From: Cryptomeria japonica
Lineage: Eukaryota > Streptophyta > Pinopsida > Cupressales > Cupressaceae
Assembly: GCF_030272615.1 (NCBI RefSeq)
Contig: NC_081407.1
Location: 316,228,456 to 316,292,455 of the forward strand
Length of the DNA: 64,000 nucleotides
Reading direction: 5' to 3'
This document shows positions 1 through 10,927 of the stretch, one piece after another; position 1 is the first letter of the stretch; every line of letters starts with the position of its first letter. The notes beneath the pieces are model-generated. The model was given only the letters and a program-made list of their open reading frames with translations. It did no database searches and was not told the DNA's origin. The position numbers and the translations under genes were made by a program.

Positions 1-273
1 AATCCTAAAGGAGGGAGGAGCAATGTCTTTACGCATGGCGCTAATGACCCAGTTTTCACCATGGTACTTGCCCAGGGCACCATCGAAGTGGTTTTCACCG
101 TTGGACAAAATTATTTCTCTTTACTTTTTTCGATTTTTCAATGTTTTTTGTGTCACAAGGCGCCTGTTTGCCAGGTTTTCACCAAGTAACGATTTTTTTG
201 TTTTATGAATTTTTTTGTTTTTTGAAATTTTTTGTATTTTTTGTATTTTTGAAATTTAGGATATTCCAAAGAG

Positions 274-1989
274 CTATGTGTAGAACCTGAGAAGGTGCAT
301 GCTATTGATAGGATCCTCTAAAGGTTCACCTTCTGTAGTTGAGAGCTGATATGCCCCAGATCCATATGCTGCTGTAATAATGTAGGGACCAAGCTAGTTT
401 GGTTCGAACTTGCCCTTCTTCTCTCTGTCTTGTTGATTTTTATGATTTTCTCTGAGAAATAAGTCCCCTACCTCAAATGTGCGAGGCTTGACCTTGTGAT
501 TGTAGTTGCAACTCATTCGTTGTTGGTAAGCCTTGAGATGACTAAAAGCAGTTTGTCTTCATTCATCCAATAGTTCCAGCTCTTGTAAGCGAGAGACCCT
601 ATAGTCTTCATCACTGATGATGTTTTGCAAAGAAACTCGTAAAGAGGGTAGCTCGACCTCAATAGGCAAGATGGCTTCAGTGCCATAGACAAGTGAATAG
701 GGTGTAGCTCCTATAGGTGTGCAAACACTTATGCGGTAGGCCCAAAGTGCAGGATTAAGTTGGATATGCCAATTACGGCCAGCATCGTCGACTGTCTTCT
801 TTAGGATTTTAAGGATTGTTTTGTTAGACGCCTCAGCTTGACCATTACCTTGGGGGTAATATGGTGTGGAGAAACGATGGGAAATATGGAAGCGGTCACA
901 GAGTTCATGAACATCTTGATTTTTGAAGGGACGCCCGTTATCAGTGATAATGGAAACAGGAATACCGTATCGGCAGATGATATAGTTGAGGATGAATGTA
1001 GCAATCTGTTTTCCAGTAACTTGTGTGAGAGGCACGACTTCAATCCATTTTGTAAAATACTCTGTGGCAGTGATAATGAATTTATGACCATTGGAAGGAG
1101 GGTGAATCTTGCCTATGAGATCGAGTCCCCACTGACAAAAGGGCCAAGGAGACGCAAGTGGTTGAAGTTCTTGTGTTGGCGCATGTATGAGGTCTCCATG
1201 AATTTGACAGTGCTTACATTTCTTGACAAACTGATATGAGTCTTTCTCCATATTGGGCCAATAATATCCAGTCCTGATGAGTTTCTTGGCCAAGGTAGGA
1301 CCACTAGCATGTGGACCACATATCCCTTCATGCACTTGCCGTAACGCAATCCGAGCTTTGTCGTTTTCTAAACATCTAAGAAGAGTGCCATCTAGACCTC
1401 GCCGGTATAGGATATCAGCTAAAATGACATATCGAGAGGATTGGCGAATGAAAGTGCGACGTTGGTTATTTGATAGATCAGGAGGTAGAGTATTGTCACG
1501 TAGGTATGTGAAAATGGAACCATATAACTGGGATTTGGGACCGACAACGCATATCATCTCAGTAGGCATGATCTCATATGAAGGGACCAAAAGGTTATCC
1601 ACCAAGAACTCATAGTGGGTCTCGTTTGGAAGTAAATCAATCAAGGAAGCAATTGTAGCAATGGCATCTGCGGCGCGATTCTGCTCTCTTGGTATTTGCT
1701 CAAAGTCTATCTTTGTGAAGTGTTGTTTCAGGTCATCCACCATTTGTTTATAAGGCATTAATTTTTCATATTTTGTTTGGTAATCATCAGTTGCTTGATG
1801 GATGACAAGTTGGGAGTCCCCAAAAACGTGAAGTTCCTGGATCTTCCATTGAACTGCAATTCGTAATCCTGTTGTTAACGCCTCATATTCCGCTATATTG
1901 TTAGTGCAAGGAAATGATAAGCGGTATGATTTTGGTATAGAATCCCCTTGAGGAGTTATAAAGAGGATGTCAACTCCTGCCCCATGCTA
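274..1989 (-). pseudogene. gypsy second RNase H and integrase
   Basis: A second RNase H begins at DGSYT (about 2,000) and is interrupted at once by TAG at 1,987-1,989. It has NNIAEYEALTTGL and FGDSQLVI. The integrase follows, with an HHCC zinc-binding region (VHEGICGPH ... CKHCQIHGD) and the D-D-E core: GLDLIG near 1,120, TDNGRPF at 928-948 and GQAEASN at about 830-850. Stops lie at 559-561 (probably from CGA) and near 390. The frame ends naturally in TAG at 274-276. The second RNase H before the integrase places the element in the Tat clade. Confidence 0.9.
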
Positions 1990-4434
1990 TGTGTAGGAGC
2001 CGTCGAAGTACAGTTGCCATGGCTTTGCATGTGACATTGTCAAAATGGATTCATTTGGAAATTCTGAACTTAGAGGAACATCATCTATCATGGGAGCATC
2101 TGCTAATTGATCTGCGATGGCTTGTCCTTTTATTGCTTTTCTGTCCACATACTCGATGTCAAATTCACTCAGGATCATTACCCATTTGGCCAGTCGCCGA
2201 GTAAGTGTTGCTTTATTGAGAAGGTATTTCAATGGGTCTATCCTTGCAACTAACTTAGTCTTATGAGTGAGCATGTAATGTCGTAATTTCTGCGAAGCAA
2301 AGACCATGGTGAGACATGCACACTCAATTGGTGTGTAGTTTAGCTCATATCCCACCAATGTGCGACTGATATAGTATACTGCTTTTTCCTTGCTCTCAGC
2401 AATTTGTTGTGCTAAGAGTGCCCCCAGTGCTGTTGGAGTAGCTGATATGTATAGTAACAGAGGCTGATCTAGAACTGGTGGCATCAGAACTGGCGGATTT
2501 AGAAGATAATCTTTGAGCGTCTGGAAAGCCTATTGACAGTTATCATCCTAGTTGAATTTGATGTTTTTATGTAGCAGGTGCTGAAAAGGATTACACTTAT
2601 CTGCCAGTTGTGCTATGAATCTTCGGATGGACTGGAGTCTGCCTTGTAAGGATCAAAGTTGACTAATATTTCTTGGTGGTTGCATTTCCAAGATGGCCTT
2701 GACTTTTGCTGGATCAGCTTCAATTCCCCTTTTGGATACAATGAATCCTAGGAGCTTCCCGGAGGTTACTCCAAAGACACATTTCTTGGGGTTTAATCTT
2801 ACTTTGTATTTTTCCAACCGATCAAAGACGACTGAAAGTATGTCCAAATGTGTATTTTTGTCTATTGATTTGCCCAAGAGGTCGTCAACATAATCTTCCA
2901 CGGTTACGTGCATGAGATCATGAAAGATAGTAGTCATGGCTCTTTGATATGTAGCACCTGCATTTTTTAGCCCGAAGGGCATGACATTCCACTAGAAAGT
3001 TCCCCAAGGACAAGTGAATGATGTTTTGTGTTGATCCTCAAGCGCGATCTTTATTTGATTATAACCAGAGAATCCATCCATCAACGATAACATTTCATGA
3101 CCTACTGTGAGATCGACAATCAAGTCAATATTTGGTAATGGGAAGTCATCCTTTGGACAAGCTTTGTTGATGTCTTTGAAATCTGTACATATTCTGATGT
3201 TGCGATCTGGTTTACTGACAAGCACTAAGTTGGAGATCCATTCAGGATAATCAATTGGGTGTATGAATCCGACGTCCAATAATTTCTCAAGCTTTGCTTT
3301 GACCAATAATGCAACTTGTGGATGCATCTTTCTTAATTTCTGTTTCATTGGTTTTGCCCTCGGTTTGACTGTCAAATGATGCATTACCAAATCTGGGTCT
3401 AATCCAGGCATATCAGCGTATGACCAGGCAAAGTTGATTTGTCGTTCTTTGAAGAAACTTATGAATTTTGACCTTTCGGACTCTGTCAATGATTGAGCTA
3501 GGAATATGTTGTGTGGAACCTCTTCTGTACCAATGTTTGTTTTGATAGTCTCCTCTACCAACATGGATGACTTTTCCGCATATGATGCTGGGAGAATATC
3601 GAGCCTTCCATCTTCGAGTGCCTCAGAGAGGTTTTTGCCCTCAGATACGTCCTTTCTTTTTACTTTTTTGGGGTCAGACAGCGCCACAGTGTGGTTTTCG
3701 CCATAAGACCCTTGATTTGTTCTTATTTTCACATTTTTGCAACTGGAAGGTCCGACACCCTCACCAAAATATGCCACGCTATTGAGTTCTATAGTGTATC
3801 CAGCTTTATGGTCTCCAGGGGGAAGATCATCCCGTATCCCCAGATAGTCAATAAAAGCTTCATCGTTTTGGAATGTGTCAAACTGTGCAGGTCCTTCATG
3901 ATCCCAGTCAATGAGTTGGTGGTGAACAAGGGGAAGGTCGTTAATGTCTTCGAAGTTAACGGAGCTAAGAGTGAAGATGCAGTTATATTCGGGTATGTCA
4001 AGGTAATTATCGAGGTCATCGATGGCACTCTCCTCATCAGTCTCGATCGCGAGCGAATCCAAATTATCATCACTAGTAGCGCTTTCTGGGACGGGTGTTC
4101 TCATCCTATGTGATTTCAACCTAGAACCTTGAGACAAGGACTGTGTGGAATCCTCATGGGTTGTTTCTTGACCAACTCTGAACTTGTTATAAAATTCCTC
4201 TTCTTCTGTGGGTTCATCTGGCTCTCTGAATATCTCGGTGAGCTCGTAGTCACTGGAAGACTTGTCGGAACCCCATTCCCATTCATTGGAATTTGTGGAA
4301 TAGCGATCCTCTTGTTGAATTTTGGCAGCTTTGATTTGTGAGGCTTCTTTCGTCCTTTGGGTGTGGACCTTGGAAGTTAAGAAACCAAGTCCTTTCGAGC
4401 GTTCCTTTTTGAAGGTCAATTCAGGTTGTAAAGG
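1990..4434 (-). pseudogene. gypsy reverse transcriptase and RNase H
   Basis: The reverse transcriptase shows LVLVSKPDRNIRICTDFKDIN, the FPLPNID block and the active-site YVDD at 2,881-2,892. The RNase H follows (LYISATPTALGALLAQ near 2,440). In-frame stops lie at 2,992-2,994, 2,653-2,655, 2,548-2,550 and 2,530-2,532, with no frameshift. The 300 or so residues before the RT are acidic and of no clear domain. The reaction in a working copy would be cDNA synthesis from element RNA; this copy cannot make it. Confidence 0.92.
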
Positions 4435-5904
4435 TTAAATGATGCCTTCCTTTCGTAACCCCAGAGGGCTTTTTCCATCATACCCGAAGTTTTGTAGAAT
4501 TTTGAAGCCTTTTCCATATTTCTCACATGGTAGATTGATGTGATCTTGTGTTTCCTCTTCATTGTCTCTGAAAAGCATTTTGTATAAATCTTCCTCTTCT
4601 AGTTCACCCCATCTTTGAAAGGTAGTAGGGTCCCATTTGAGCCTCATGATGGATACTTGCTTGTTAGGATGTGGTCTTCCATATTCTTTTGGGGAACTCA
4701 TGACTTGTCATAAATACATGGTTTGATTTAAGGTGTATTCTCCCATGCCCTTGTCTTGACACTTGCCTTTAAGCTCACCTTGTTTTGATGTCGAAGGTTT
4801 TAACGACTCAGGATCAATGTATGCTGACGAAGGAACAGCCTCACGATTACTGGGAATGATGGTCACAGTCTTTGGTTTCAGGTTATTGCAGTATATGAAT
4901 GGATTAGGATCACCGTTAACTTTTACTTCCACTCCATTATGAGGAAACTTAATGCATTGGTGATATGTGGATGGGACTTCCCTCATTTCATGAATCTAAG
5001 GATGTCCTAGCAATATGTTATAAGTGAGATTTAAATCCAGGACTTGACAAACCACATCCTTTGTAACTGGCCCAACTCTGAGAGGTAAGGTGACTGTGCC
5101 CTTGGATGAACGCTCTTCGTCATCATATGTCTTAATGGTGATTTGATTTGTAGAATTCACAGCTTTATCAGAATATCCCAATTGTGTAATAGTGTTCAAT
5201 GTGCAAATGTTTAGACCTACTCCTCCATCTATCAAGACTCTTTTTATTTGATGTTTGTGTATGAAGGCTTCAATGTGTAATGGTGCATTATGTGGCTGAC
5301 TTACAGAGGCGCCATCAGCTTCTGTGAATGTAAGTGAATGTGGAACGGAAAGGTATCCCACCATGGCTTGAAACTGGTCCACGTTCAGATCAGTAGGAAC
5401 AGCAGTATCTCTCAAGATTTTGTCAAGAATGGCTTTATGTGTGGGAGATATGCATAATAGCTCAAGGATTGAAATGAGCGCGGGTGTCTTTCCTAACTGT
5501 TCTACAAGGTCATATTCAGGTTTGGTTGATGAAGAAGTGGTGTTTTTAGTTGGAGCACCTTGCAAAGTGATTTTACCTTGGCGGGTTGTAACATGACATT
5601 CAGAGGTAGGTTCAGAAGAAGATCCAACACCTTTTAGGACAATCCTGGGTCTCCGAGTAGAATTCTCAGACGCTTTGTCCTTGATGATAATGGTAGAGAC
5701 ATAATTGTCCATCGAGATGTGATTGATGGTTGAATCATAATTGTAAGATGCTCTGGTATAGTTGGTTTGATCCTCTGTGGCTTTAGCTTTTCCCTTGTCA
5801 TGTTTTGGGAATGGTTCCTTAAACATCTCATGTTCTTGATTAGACGAATGTCCCTCAATCTCAATGTCACCTCTATCAATGAGATCTTGTATGATGTTCT
5901 TTAG
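4435..5904 (-). pseudogene. gypsy protease and G-patch-like region
   Basis: This is the same reading frame as gag, broken by stops at 4,996-4,998, 4,708-4,710 and 4,435-4,437. An aspartic-protease-type active site, LIDGGVGLNIC, lies at about 5,204-5,238; the usual D-[ST]-G appears as D-G-G. A Gly-rich segment with GFKILQNFGYDGKSPLG and then SKGLGF lies at about 4,540-4,390. It looks like a G-patch, a small nucleic-acid-binding fold known in some retroelements. The G-patch call is from pattern only. Confidence 0.75.
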
Positions 5905-7797
5905 TCAATGACAATTTCCTGTCTTATGACCCTTGCTCTTATGAAATTCACAATACTCATCATCATTCCACCAATTTGGTTTAACCTTTGGTTCATATGG
6001 AGGAAAATCTGGAACTGTGATTACCTTGTTTGCCACAAGCTTCTTGAAAACTGACTCAAGTGGTTCTCCCAATGGGGTGTACTTCCTTCGTGATCTGGAA
6101 GTTGTTTGAGTATTCACCTGATTGTTTGTAGAACTTGATCCAGAAAAAATGAATTTGGGTCGCACTATGTTGGCATCAACAACACCATCATTGACTGTGT
6201 TCTTGTTTTTATTCCAAAATCTTGGCTTGTCTTTTCCTTTAAAGTCATCTTTATTTTCCTTGAATATCTTGATGACTCCTTGTTCAATTAGGACCTTTTC
6301 TATCACTAAGCCTTTTTCAATAACGTCCTTGAAGGTGGACAAACAAGCTTTTCTTAGATCATAGCCAATGTCTTTGTTAACATTCTGGTTGAACATTTCT
6401 ACCATTTGTTTTTGTGGAATTTCACAAGAGCATTTGCTAGCTAGATTTCTCCATCTTTGTAAGAATGATGCAAAAGATTCTCCCTCTTTTTGCTTGGTGT
6501 TGCACAAAGTAGTGACTGATATGTCTGTCTCTATGTTGTAGGAGAAATGTTGGATAAATGCCTCTGCTAGATCACCCCATGACTTAATTCCAGGTGGAAG
6601 TTGGGAGAACCATTCCATAGCTTGATCACCTAAGCTCTGTGGGAATAATCTCATCAAATATGTCTCTTCTGCTGCTATCTCAATGCAAGCTATGAAAAAT
6701 TGTCTTATGTGTGCCTTAGGATCCCCTTTTCCTCTATACTTATCAAATTTAAGCGTCACAAAGTGTGTAGGAAAAGGAGGCATTGGAATGCTCTTGTCAA
6801 ATGGATAAGGACATATGTCTCTCATTGTGTATGTTGGCTTCAGTGTATTTATGTCCTCCATTTTCTTTTGTAAGTCCCTGATTTGTTGCTCCAAATTGCT
6901 CTTAGGTGGAGATCGACTTCTTGGACCATACCCCATGTTTGAGGCACCAATTGGAGGAGGAGCATGTTGCATATATGGATGATATTGATCATACACATGT
7001 TCATATGGAGGAGGTCTATAGTGATGCTGCATATATGGACCACTTGGTATAGATTCATGTTGAGGAACACAATATCTATTTTGTCCATGTATACCATACT
7101 CTACAGGCATGTCATGTTCTAATGTGTTGCCCCCAAATTTGACACAGGGTTTCCTTGTGTCCAAATTTTGAGCATGCCTTTGAATATCCAATTGCTTTGG
7201 TGGTTGATCCTTAGCATTGATATGTGATTGAGCATATTTCTCTCCATAAGATTTCCATAATGGTCTGCAAAGGTGAGTATCATATGTTTGACCATGTGTA
7301 TGTGGGACCTCTGGTTTTTGAAGCAAAGATGATGGTGATTCAGGTACCATATGTGGTCCTCTATTGCCTCCACTATTAGGTCTCCTTTGATCCATGTTAG
7401 AGTGAGGTTGTTGCAAAGGTCGATTTTCCATTATTTGAGACATGTCAAAATCATGAGGTATCTTGGCTCCACTTTGTGCCATCATTTGTAAAAAGTATTG
7501 TCTATCCCTCCTCATTATTTCCTCAACCAATCGATTGAAATGGGGATTCATAATGGATTCTTCCACATCTGCTGAATGTACTGAAAATTTATCCATATTG
7601 TCATTATGTGTAGCATTGTTGTTTGTAGTGTCCATGTTCTCAACATTTGGAATGTTTCTATAGGCATCCATGTCAGGTAATGTAGTATGATCAGAATTGA
7701 AAAAGATATCATTGTCATACTCATAAGAACTCATGTTTGCGGACTCTTGAGCCTCTTTAGTTTCTCTCCTAGATTTTTGAAGATGGGTTTCAACCAT
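5905..7797 (-). CDS. gag: gypsy gag (capsid/nucleocapsid) region
   Basis: This 630-residue open stretch is the N-terminal part of the element's polyprotein. The start at 7,797 is the first Met of the long frame. The first 350 residues are low-complexity and rich in Pro, His, Gln and Tyr. A retrotransposon gag core follows in the second half, with AMEWFSQLPP, then SFASFLQRWRNLASKC. A Cys/His cluster (CEFHKSKGHKTGNCH) near the end resembles a nucleocapsid zinc-binding site. It ends at a TGA at 5,905-5,907 in the middle of the polyprotein frame. The frame continues in phase below it, so this stop is probably a mutation and not a true gag terminus. Confidence 0.88.
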   Translation of the reverse strand: MVETHLQKSRRETKEAQESANMSSYEYDNDIFFNSDHTTLPDMDAYRNIPNVENMDTTNNNATHNDNMDKFSVHSADVEESIMNPHFNRLVEEIMRRDRQYFLQMMAQSGAKIPHDFDMSQIMENRPLQQPHSNMDQRRPNSGGNRGPHMVPESPSSLLQKPEVPHTHGQTYDTHLCRPLWKSYGEKYAQSHINAKDQPPKQLDIQRHAQNLDTRKPCVKFGGNTLEHDMPVEYGIHGQNRYCVPQHESIPSGPYMQHHYRPPPYEHVYDQYHPYMQHAPPPIGASNMGYGPRSRSPPKSNLEQQIRDLQKKMEDINTLKPTYTMRDICPYPFDKSIPMPPFPTHFVTLKFDKYRGKGDPKAHIRQFFIACIEIAAEETYLMRLFPQSLGDQAMEWFSQLPPGIKSWGDLAEAFIQHFSYNIETDISVTTLCNTKQKEGESFASFLQRWRNLASKCSCEIPQKQMVEMFNQNVNKDIGYDLRKACLSTFKDVIEKGLVIEKVLIEQGVIKIFKENKDDFKGKDKPRFWNKNKNTVNDGVVDANIVRPKFIFSGSSSTNNQVNTQTTSRSRRKYTPLGEPLESVFKKLVANKVITVPDFPPYEPKVKPNWWNDDEYCEFHKSKGHKTGNCH

Positions 7798-8290
7798 GAA
7801 CTAGGTATTGACCAAAATGTGTGAGACTAGATGAAAAATGGAAAGAGTATGGAAGACCAAGAGTTGGATGGAATGTAAATGAATCTGAAGTGTACTTGCA
7901 ATGTCCAAAGTGTAAGACCAAGTATGTATGTAGTAGAGTAGGTGTGGCTTCCAAAGAGAGGATAGTTTCTCTTGATGAGGTAAGTTGACCTTGACTCTAA
8001 GTAAGACCAAATGAGACCCAAAGGTAAGAAACCTTGATGAGGGACCACTTAGCAAAGTGTTGTTGTATGTAGTGTGTTGACAAAGTATGATGAGGACAAG
8101 CAAGTGACCTTTTGACTCAAGTTTAGACAAATGTGAATGTAAAGTGAGATGTGAAGCAATGATGGATTTTGTGAGACCCAAAGACAGGTTGAATGCTAAA
8201 TGAAACCCTGGAGAAATGACCTAGGAAGCTCAAGAATTCCAAAACTGACTATGTTTGTTTGCTGGACTATAACAGTTTTTCAATTATGAA

Positions 8291-8421
8291 CACAGACGCG
8301 CCTGTATACTTCACAGACGCGGTTTCCCGACACAGACGCGGCTCTGTTTAACACATATGCATTTCTGCCCTTCACAGACACGGTTATATAACACAGACGC
8401 TATTATGTCCAACATAGACGC
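8291..8421. repeat. Short tandem array of the CACAGACGCG motif (array 1)
   Basis: The core CACAGACGCG recurs, with some mutated copies, at about 8,291, 8,312, 8,331, 8,352, 8,373, 8,392 and 8,412. The spacing is 19-21 bases while the bases between cores differ. This means a fixed short word on a 20-bp pitch, not a simple satellite. Confidence 0.85.
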
Positions 8422-9651
8422 GTTTCTGTAAAATTTGTGCAATTTTTTCCAATCTGTGAAGTCATTTTTGTTGTGACCAAATCTGACTGTTTGACTATTT
8501 TTCCTAACAAGAGGACACGGTGTTGATGAAGACCCAATGTTTGCAAGTGTCTAGACCCAAAATGACTCCAAGAAAAGTGTGTTGTTTGATGTAAAAATGT
8601 TTTGCATACACTTGAAGACACAAAAGACACAATGTTTTGCTGTTTGGTCTTGAATGTTTTGAATGTTTAAAATAAGTCAAGCACAATTCTTATGGCTAGC
8701 CAAGACAATAGTTGTTGATCGCACATGGGGTTTTACCCCCGAGGCTACGCTATTCAGAGCGGATACTTAGATGCTTGACCTCACTAGCTCCACCCTCGGC
8801 ACTCACTTCTCGGGTCAGCCAAGCATCAGTCCCCACGAAAACTCCCCGTGGCGAACTTTGTATCTCTACTAAGAACCGTATGTGTGTGGGCCACTACCAA
8901 AGGTCCGACCTCCTACCTCAACAACTAGAAGGATTTGGGCTTCTAAAACAAAAAGGTGCTAGTAAGGGCATCCGCTCATGTGGCCATACATGCGGCACTT
9001 TCAGCTCTGTAAATACAGAAGGCTCCCAGCCGGTAGGGGTTACGCCCTACAACTGATCAAATAAATTTGATCAAACGGGTTTATGGGGAGACATAGTGTC
9101 AGTATGAACTAATCAGCACACGTTATCCATAGTTTTCACCATGAATACATTTGTTTATAGTGGTTCGGAAGAGGTGGGTTTTCCTTGCTACCACTTGGGT
9201 CGTTCTCTTCTCACTAGTAGTCCTAATGACCACACAAGAAGATAGGCCCTCTAAAGATTAAACAAAAAGAGCCTATTGCTCAAGACACAAAAGACAATGA
9301 TTCAATTTTAGTGCACCAATTGAAGTGTTTGCTAGTCTATGAAAACAAGGCACACAATAAAAAAAATCCAAAAACCCTTGCCAAGGACCTGCAACAAAGA
9401 TTTATTAGTAGTTTGGATTGTTTCAAATGATCACCCCTTCCTGCAAGCACACAAGTTAGGTAAATTTTAAACCCAAAAGACTTTGTGAAAATAGGGGCCT
9501 TCAACCAAACGATTTAGCTTTCAAGACAAGCTGCACCAATTTTGTTAGCTAGATCTGAAAATGTTAGCTTAAAATAAACCAGATCTGAAACCCTAAATGC
9601 AAAATCCAAAAATTGAATCAATAAAAACCCAAAATTTGAAACTGGTGAACA

Positions 9652-9820
9652 AAGACGCGATTACCCTCAACACAGACGCGACTGGGTGACACAGACGCGG
9701 TTCTGTGAGACACAGACGCGGTTCTGTGAGACACAGACGCGACTACAGAACGCAGACGCGTCTTCTGGACACAGACGTGGCTAAAAACAACGCAGATGCG
9801 ACTTTATAACACAAACACGC
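9652..9820. repeat. Short tandem array of the CACAGACGCG motif (array 2)
   Basis: The same core as in the 8.3 kb array recurs at about 9,652, 9,671, 9,690, 9,711, 9,732, 9,751, 9,770, 9,791 and 9,811, again at 19-21 base steps. Weaker relatives continue to about 9,910. The array lies about 200 bases inside the primer binding site of the gypsy element. Confidence 0.85.
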
Positions 9821-10016
9821 TTTCTTGGAACCTGCAAAATAAAAAATTGCCAATAACACAGATGCAACTCCAGATGTCTTTGACGCGCCAGAAAATCAAA
9901 AACGCGATCCGAAAGTGCACCGACGCAAAAATATCAAAATGTTGCCGAAAACGTCAGATCTGCAACTTCAAAATACAAAATCTGCAACAAGGATGTTAAA
10001 TGCAAAAGGGACAAGA

Positions 10017-10034
10017 GTCCCACCGGGCGTGCCA
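10017..10034 (-). other. Primer binding site of the gypsy element
   Basis: The minus strand reads TGGCACGCCCGGTGGGAC just inside the LTR end. It has the TGG start of a sequence complementary to a tRNA 3' CCA end and the usual length of 18 bases. I cannot name the matching tRNA with certainty. Confidence 0.7.
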
Positions 10035-10043
10035 AAATATATA

Positions 10044-10814
10044 TGGTGAAAATGGATAACAATAATAATGATATTGAAAGGCTAAATGAATTCAACCACA
10101 AAACCCTAGCCTAACAACAACAAAGCTCCACCATAACATATGAAGATTACCTAAGACAATGCAAATCAAATGAAATCACAAAGATTATACCATCACATGT
10201 CCAATAGGGTTTTGATCTCCATTCTTCCTATCTCCATTGATCTTGCTTGATATATTTGCTCTCAGATTTTATATGCACAAGAGCTCAACAAAGAACAGAA
10301 TGTGGTTGCAAGTAGGATCGTAGTGTAGTCAAGTGTATAAGATTCATTAGAATGTATCCTTAGGGTTTGATAATGAAGGAAGCATCTCCTTATATAGAAG
10401 ACACTATATGAAATGGAGGGATAAGATTGAGAGGTGCAAAAGGAGGTCGGCTATGATTAGAGGGTAGGTAAAAGAAATAATAAAATAATGAAAGGGGTAG
10501 GTAGTGTATGAATTAAGAGATGAATGACATGTGTCATGGGTAGAAAAGGCTAATGAATTAATTAAATAAATAAAGATTTATTTAATTAATAGAAGAAGTG
10601 AGATAATTAAATAAATTAAAATATTTATTTAATTTAGGAAAAGGATAATTTAAATAAATAAATGTATTTATTTAAATGAGAAATAAGGTTAGAAGAGGAT
10701 AAATGAATTAATTAAATAAATAAAGATTTATTTAATTAATAGTAGAATTAGGCTTAGATAATTAAATAAATAAAATATTTATTTAATTAGACATGACAAT
10801 TTTGGGTGTCTACA
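10044..10814 (-). repeat. 5' LTR of the Tat-like gypsy element
   Basis: On the minus strand the LTR starts with TGTAGACACCC at 10,814 and probably ends in CA at 10,044, nine bases before the primer binding site, giving about 771 bp. Its U3 part (10,540-10,800) is built of imperfect AT-only palindromes around TTAAATAAATAAA/TTTATTTAATTAA, with one block present twice. The partner LTR is not in the window, so the boundary is inferred from the TG/CA ends and the primer binding site, and the target duplication cannot be checked. Confidence 0.85.
10389..10397 (-). promoter_or_regulatory. TATA box of the gypsy LTR
   Basis: The minus strand reads CTATATAAG here, inside the LTR and about 350 bp before its end. 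This is the expected place for the U3 promoter of an LTR retrotransposon. No transcript start can be read from sequence alone. Confidence 0.55.
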
Positions 10815-10927
10815 AATGTGTTTCCAAAAGTCTGGTGCTTCCTACTTGGTTCGAAAGTAATTCTATTATCTTTTGTGCCTGGTATGGTGAAATTTATTGT
10901 GGTCCAAAATGAGTGTGTGTACTAGAT

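Larger units (their letters stand above)
7798..10016 (-). other. Long gypsy 5' leader without a convincing gene
   Basis: This 2.2 kb stretch lies between the primer binding site and the gag start. It contains two arrays of a 20-bp-phased motif (8,291-8,421 and 9,652-9,820) and, between them, a GC-rich block at about 8,720-9,060. Open frames in it (for example 8,712-9,056 plus and 7,801-8,181 minus) match no retroelement domain I know and are probably chance. Confidence 0.6.
1..10814 (-). mobile_element. Ty3/gypsy LTR retrotransposon, Tat-like (partial; 3' end outside the window)
   Basis: The element reads right to left: 5' LTR (10,044-10,814), primer binding site, 2.2 kb leader, gag, protease, G-patch-like segment, reverse transcriptase, RNase H, a second (archaeal-type) RNase H, integrase, and an A-rich 3' untranslated part (1-273). 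The 3' LTR lies to the left of the window. The order RT-RNH-aRNH-INT with two RNase H domains is the known mark of the Tat lineage of plant Ty3/gypsy elements. Every coding piece lies in one reading frame from 7,797 down to 274, but at least ten in-frame stops interrupt it, so it cannot make a full polyprotein. Most broken codons look like CGA to TGA or TGG to TAG/TGA, as expected when methylated, silenced DNA decays. Confidence 0.93.

Noticed and set aside
838-1239. 133-codon plus-strand frame opposite the integrase
   Set aside because: It is a shadow of the minus-strand integrase coding region, without any domain of its own.
8712-9056. 114-codon plus-strand frame in the gypsy leader
   Set aside because: It lies antisense in a structured GC-rich leader and shows no domain.
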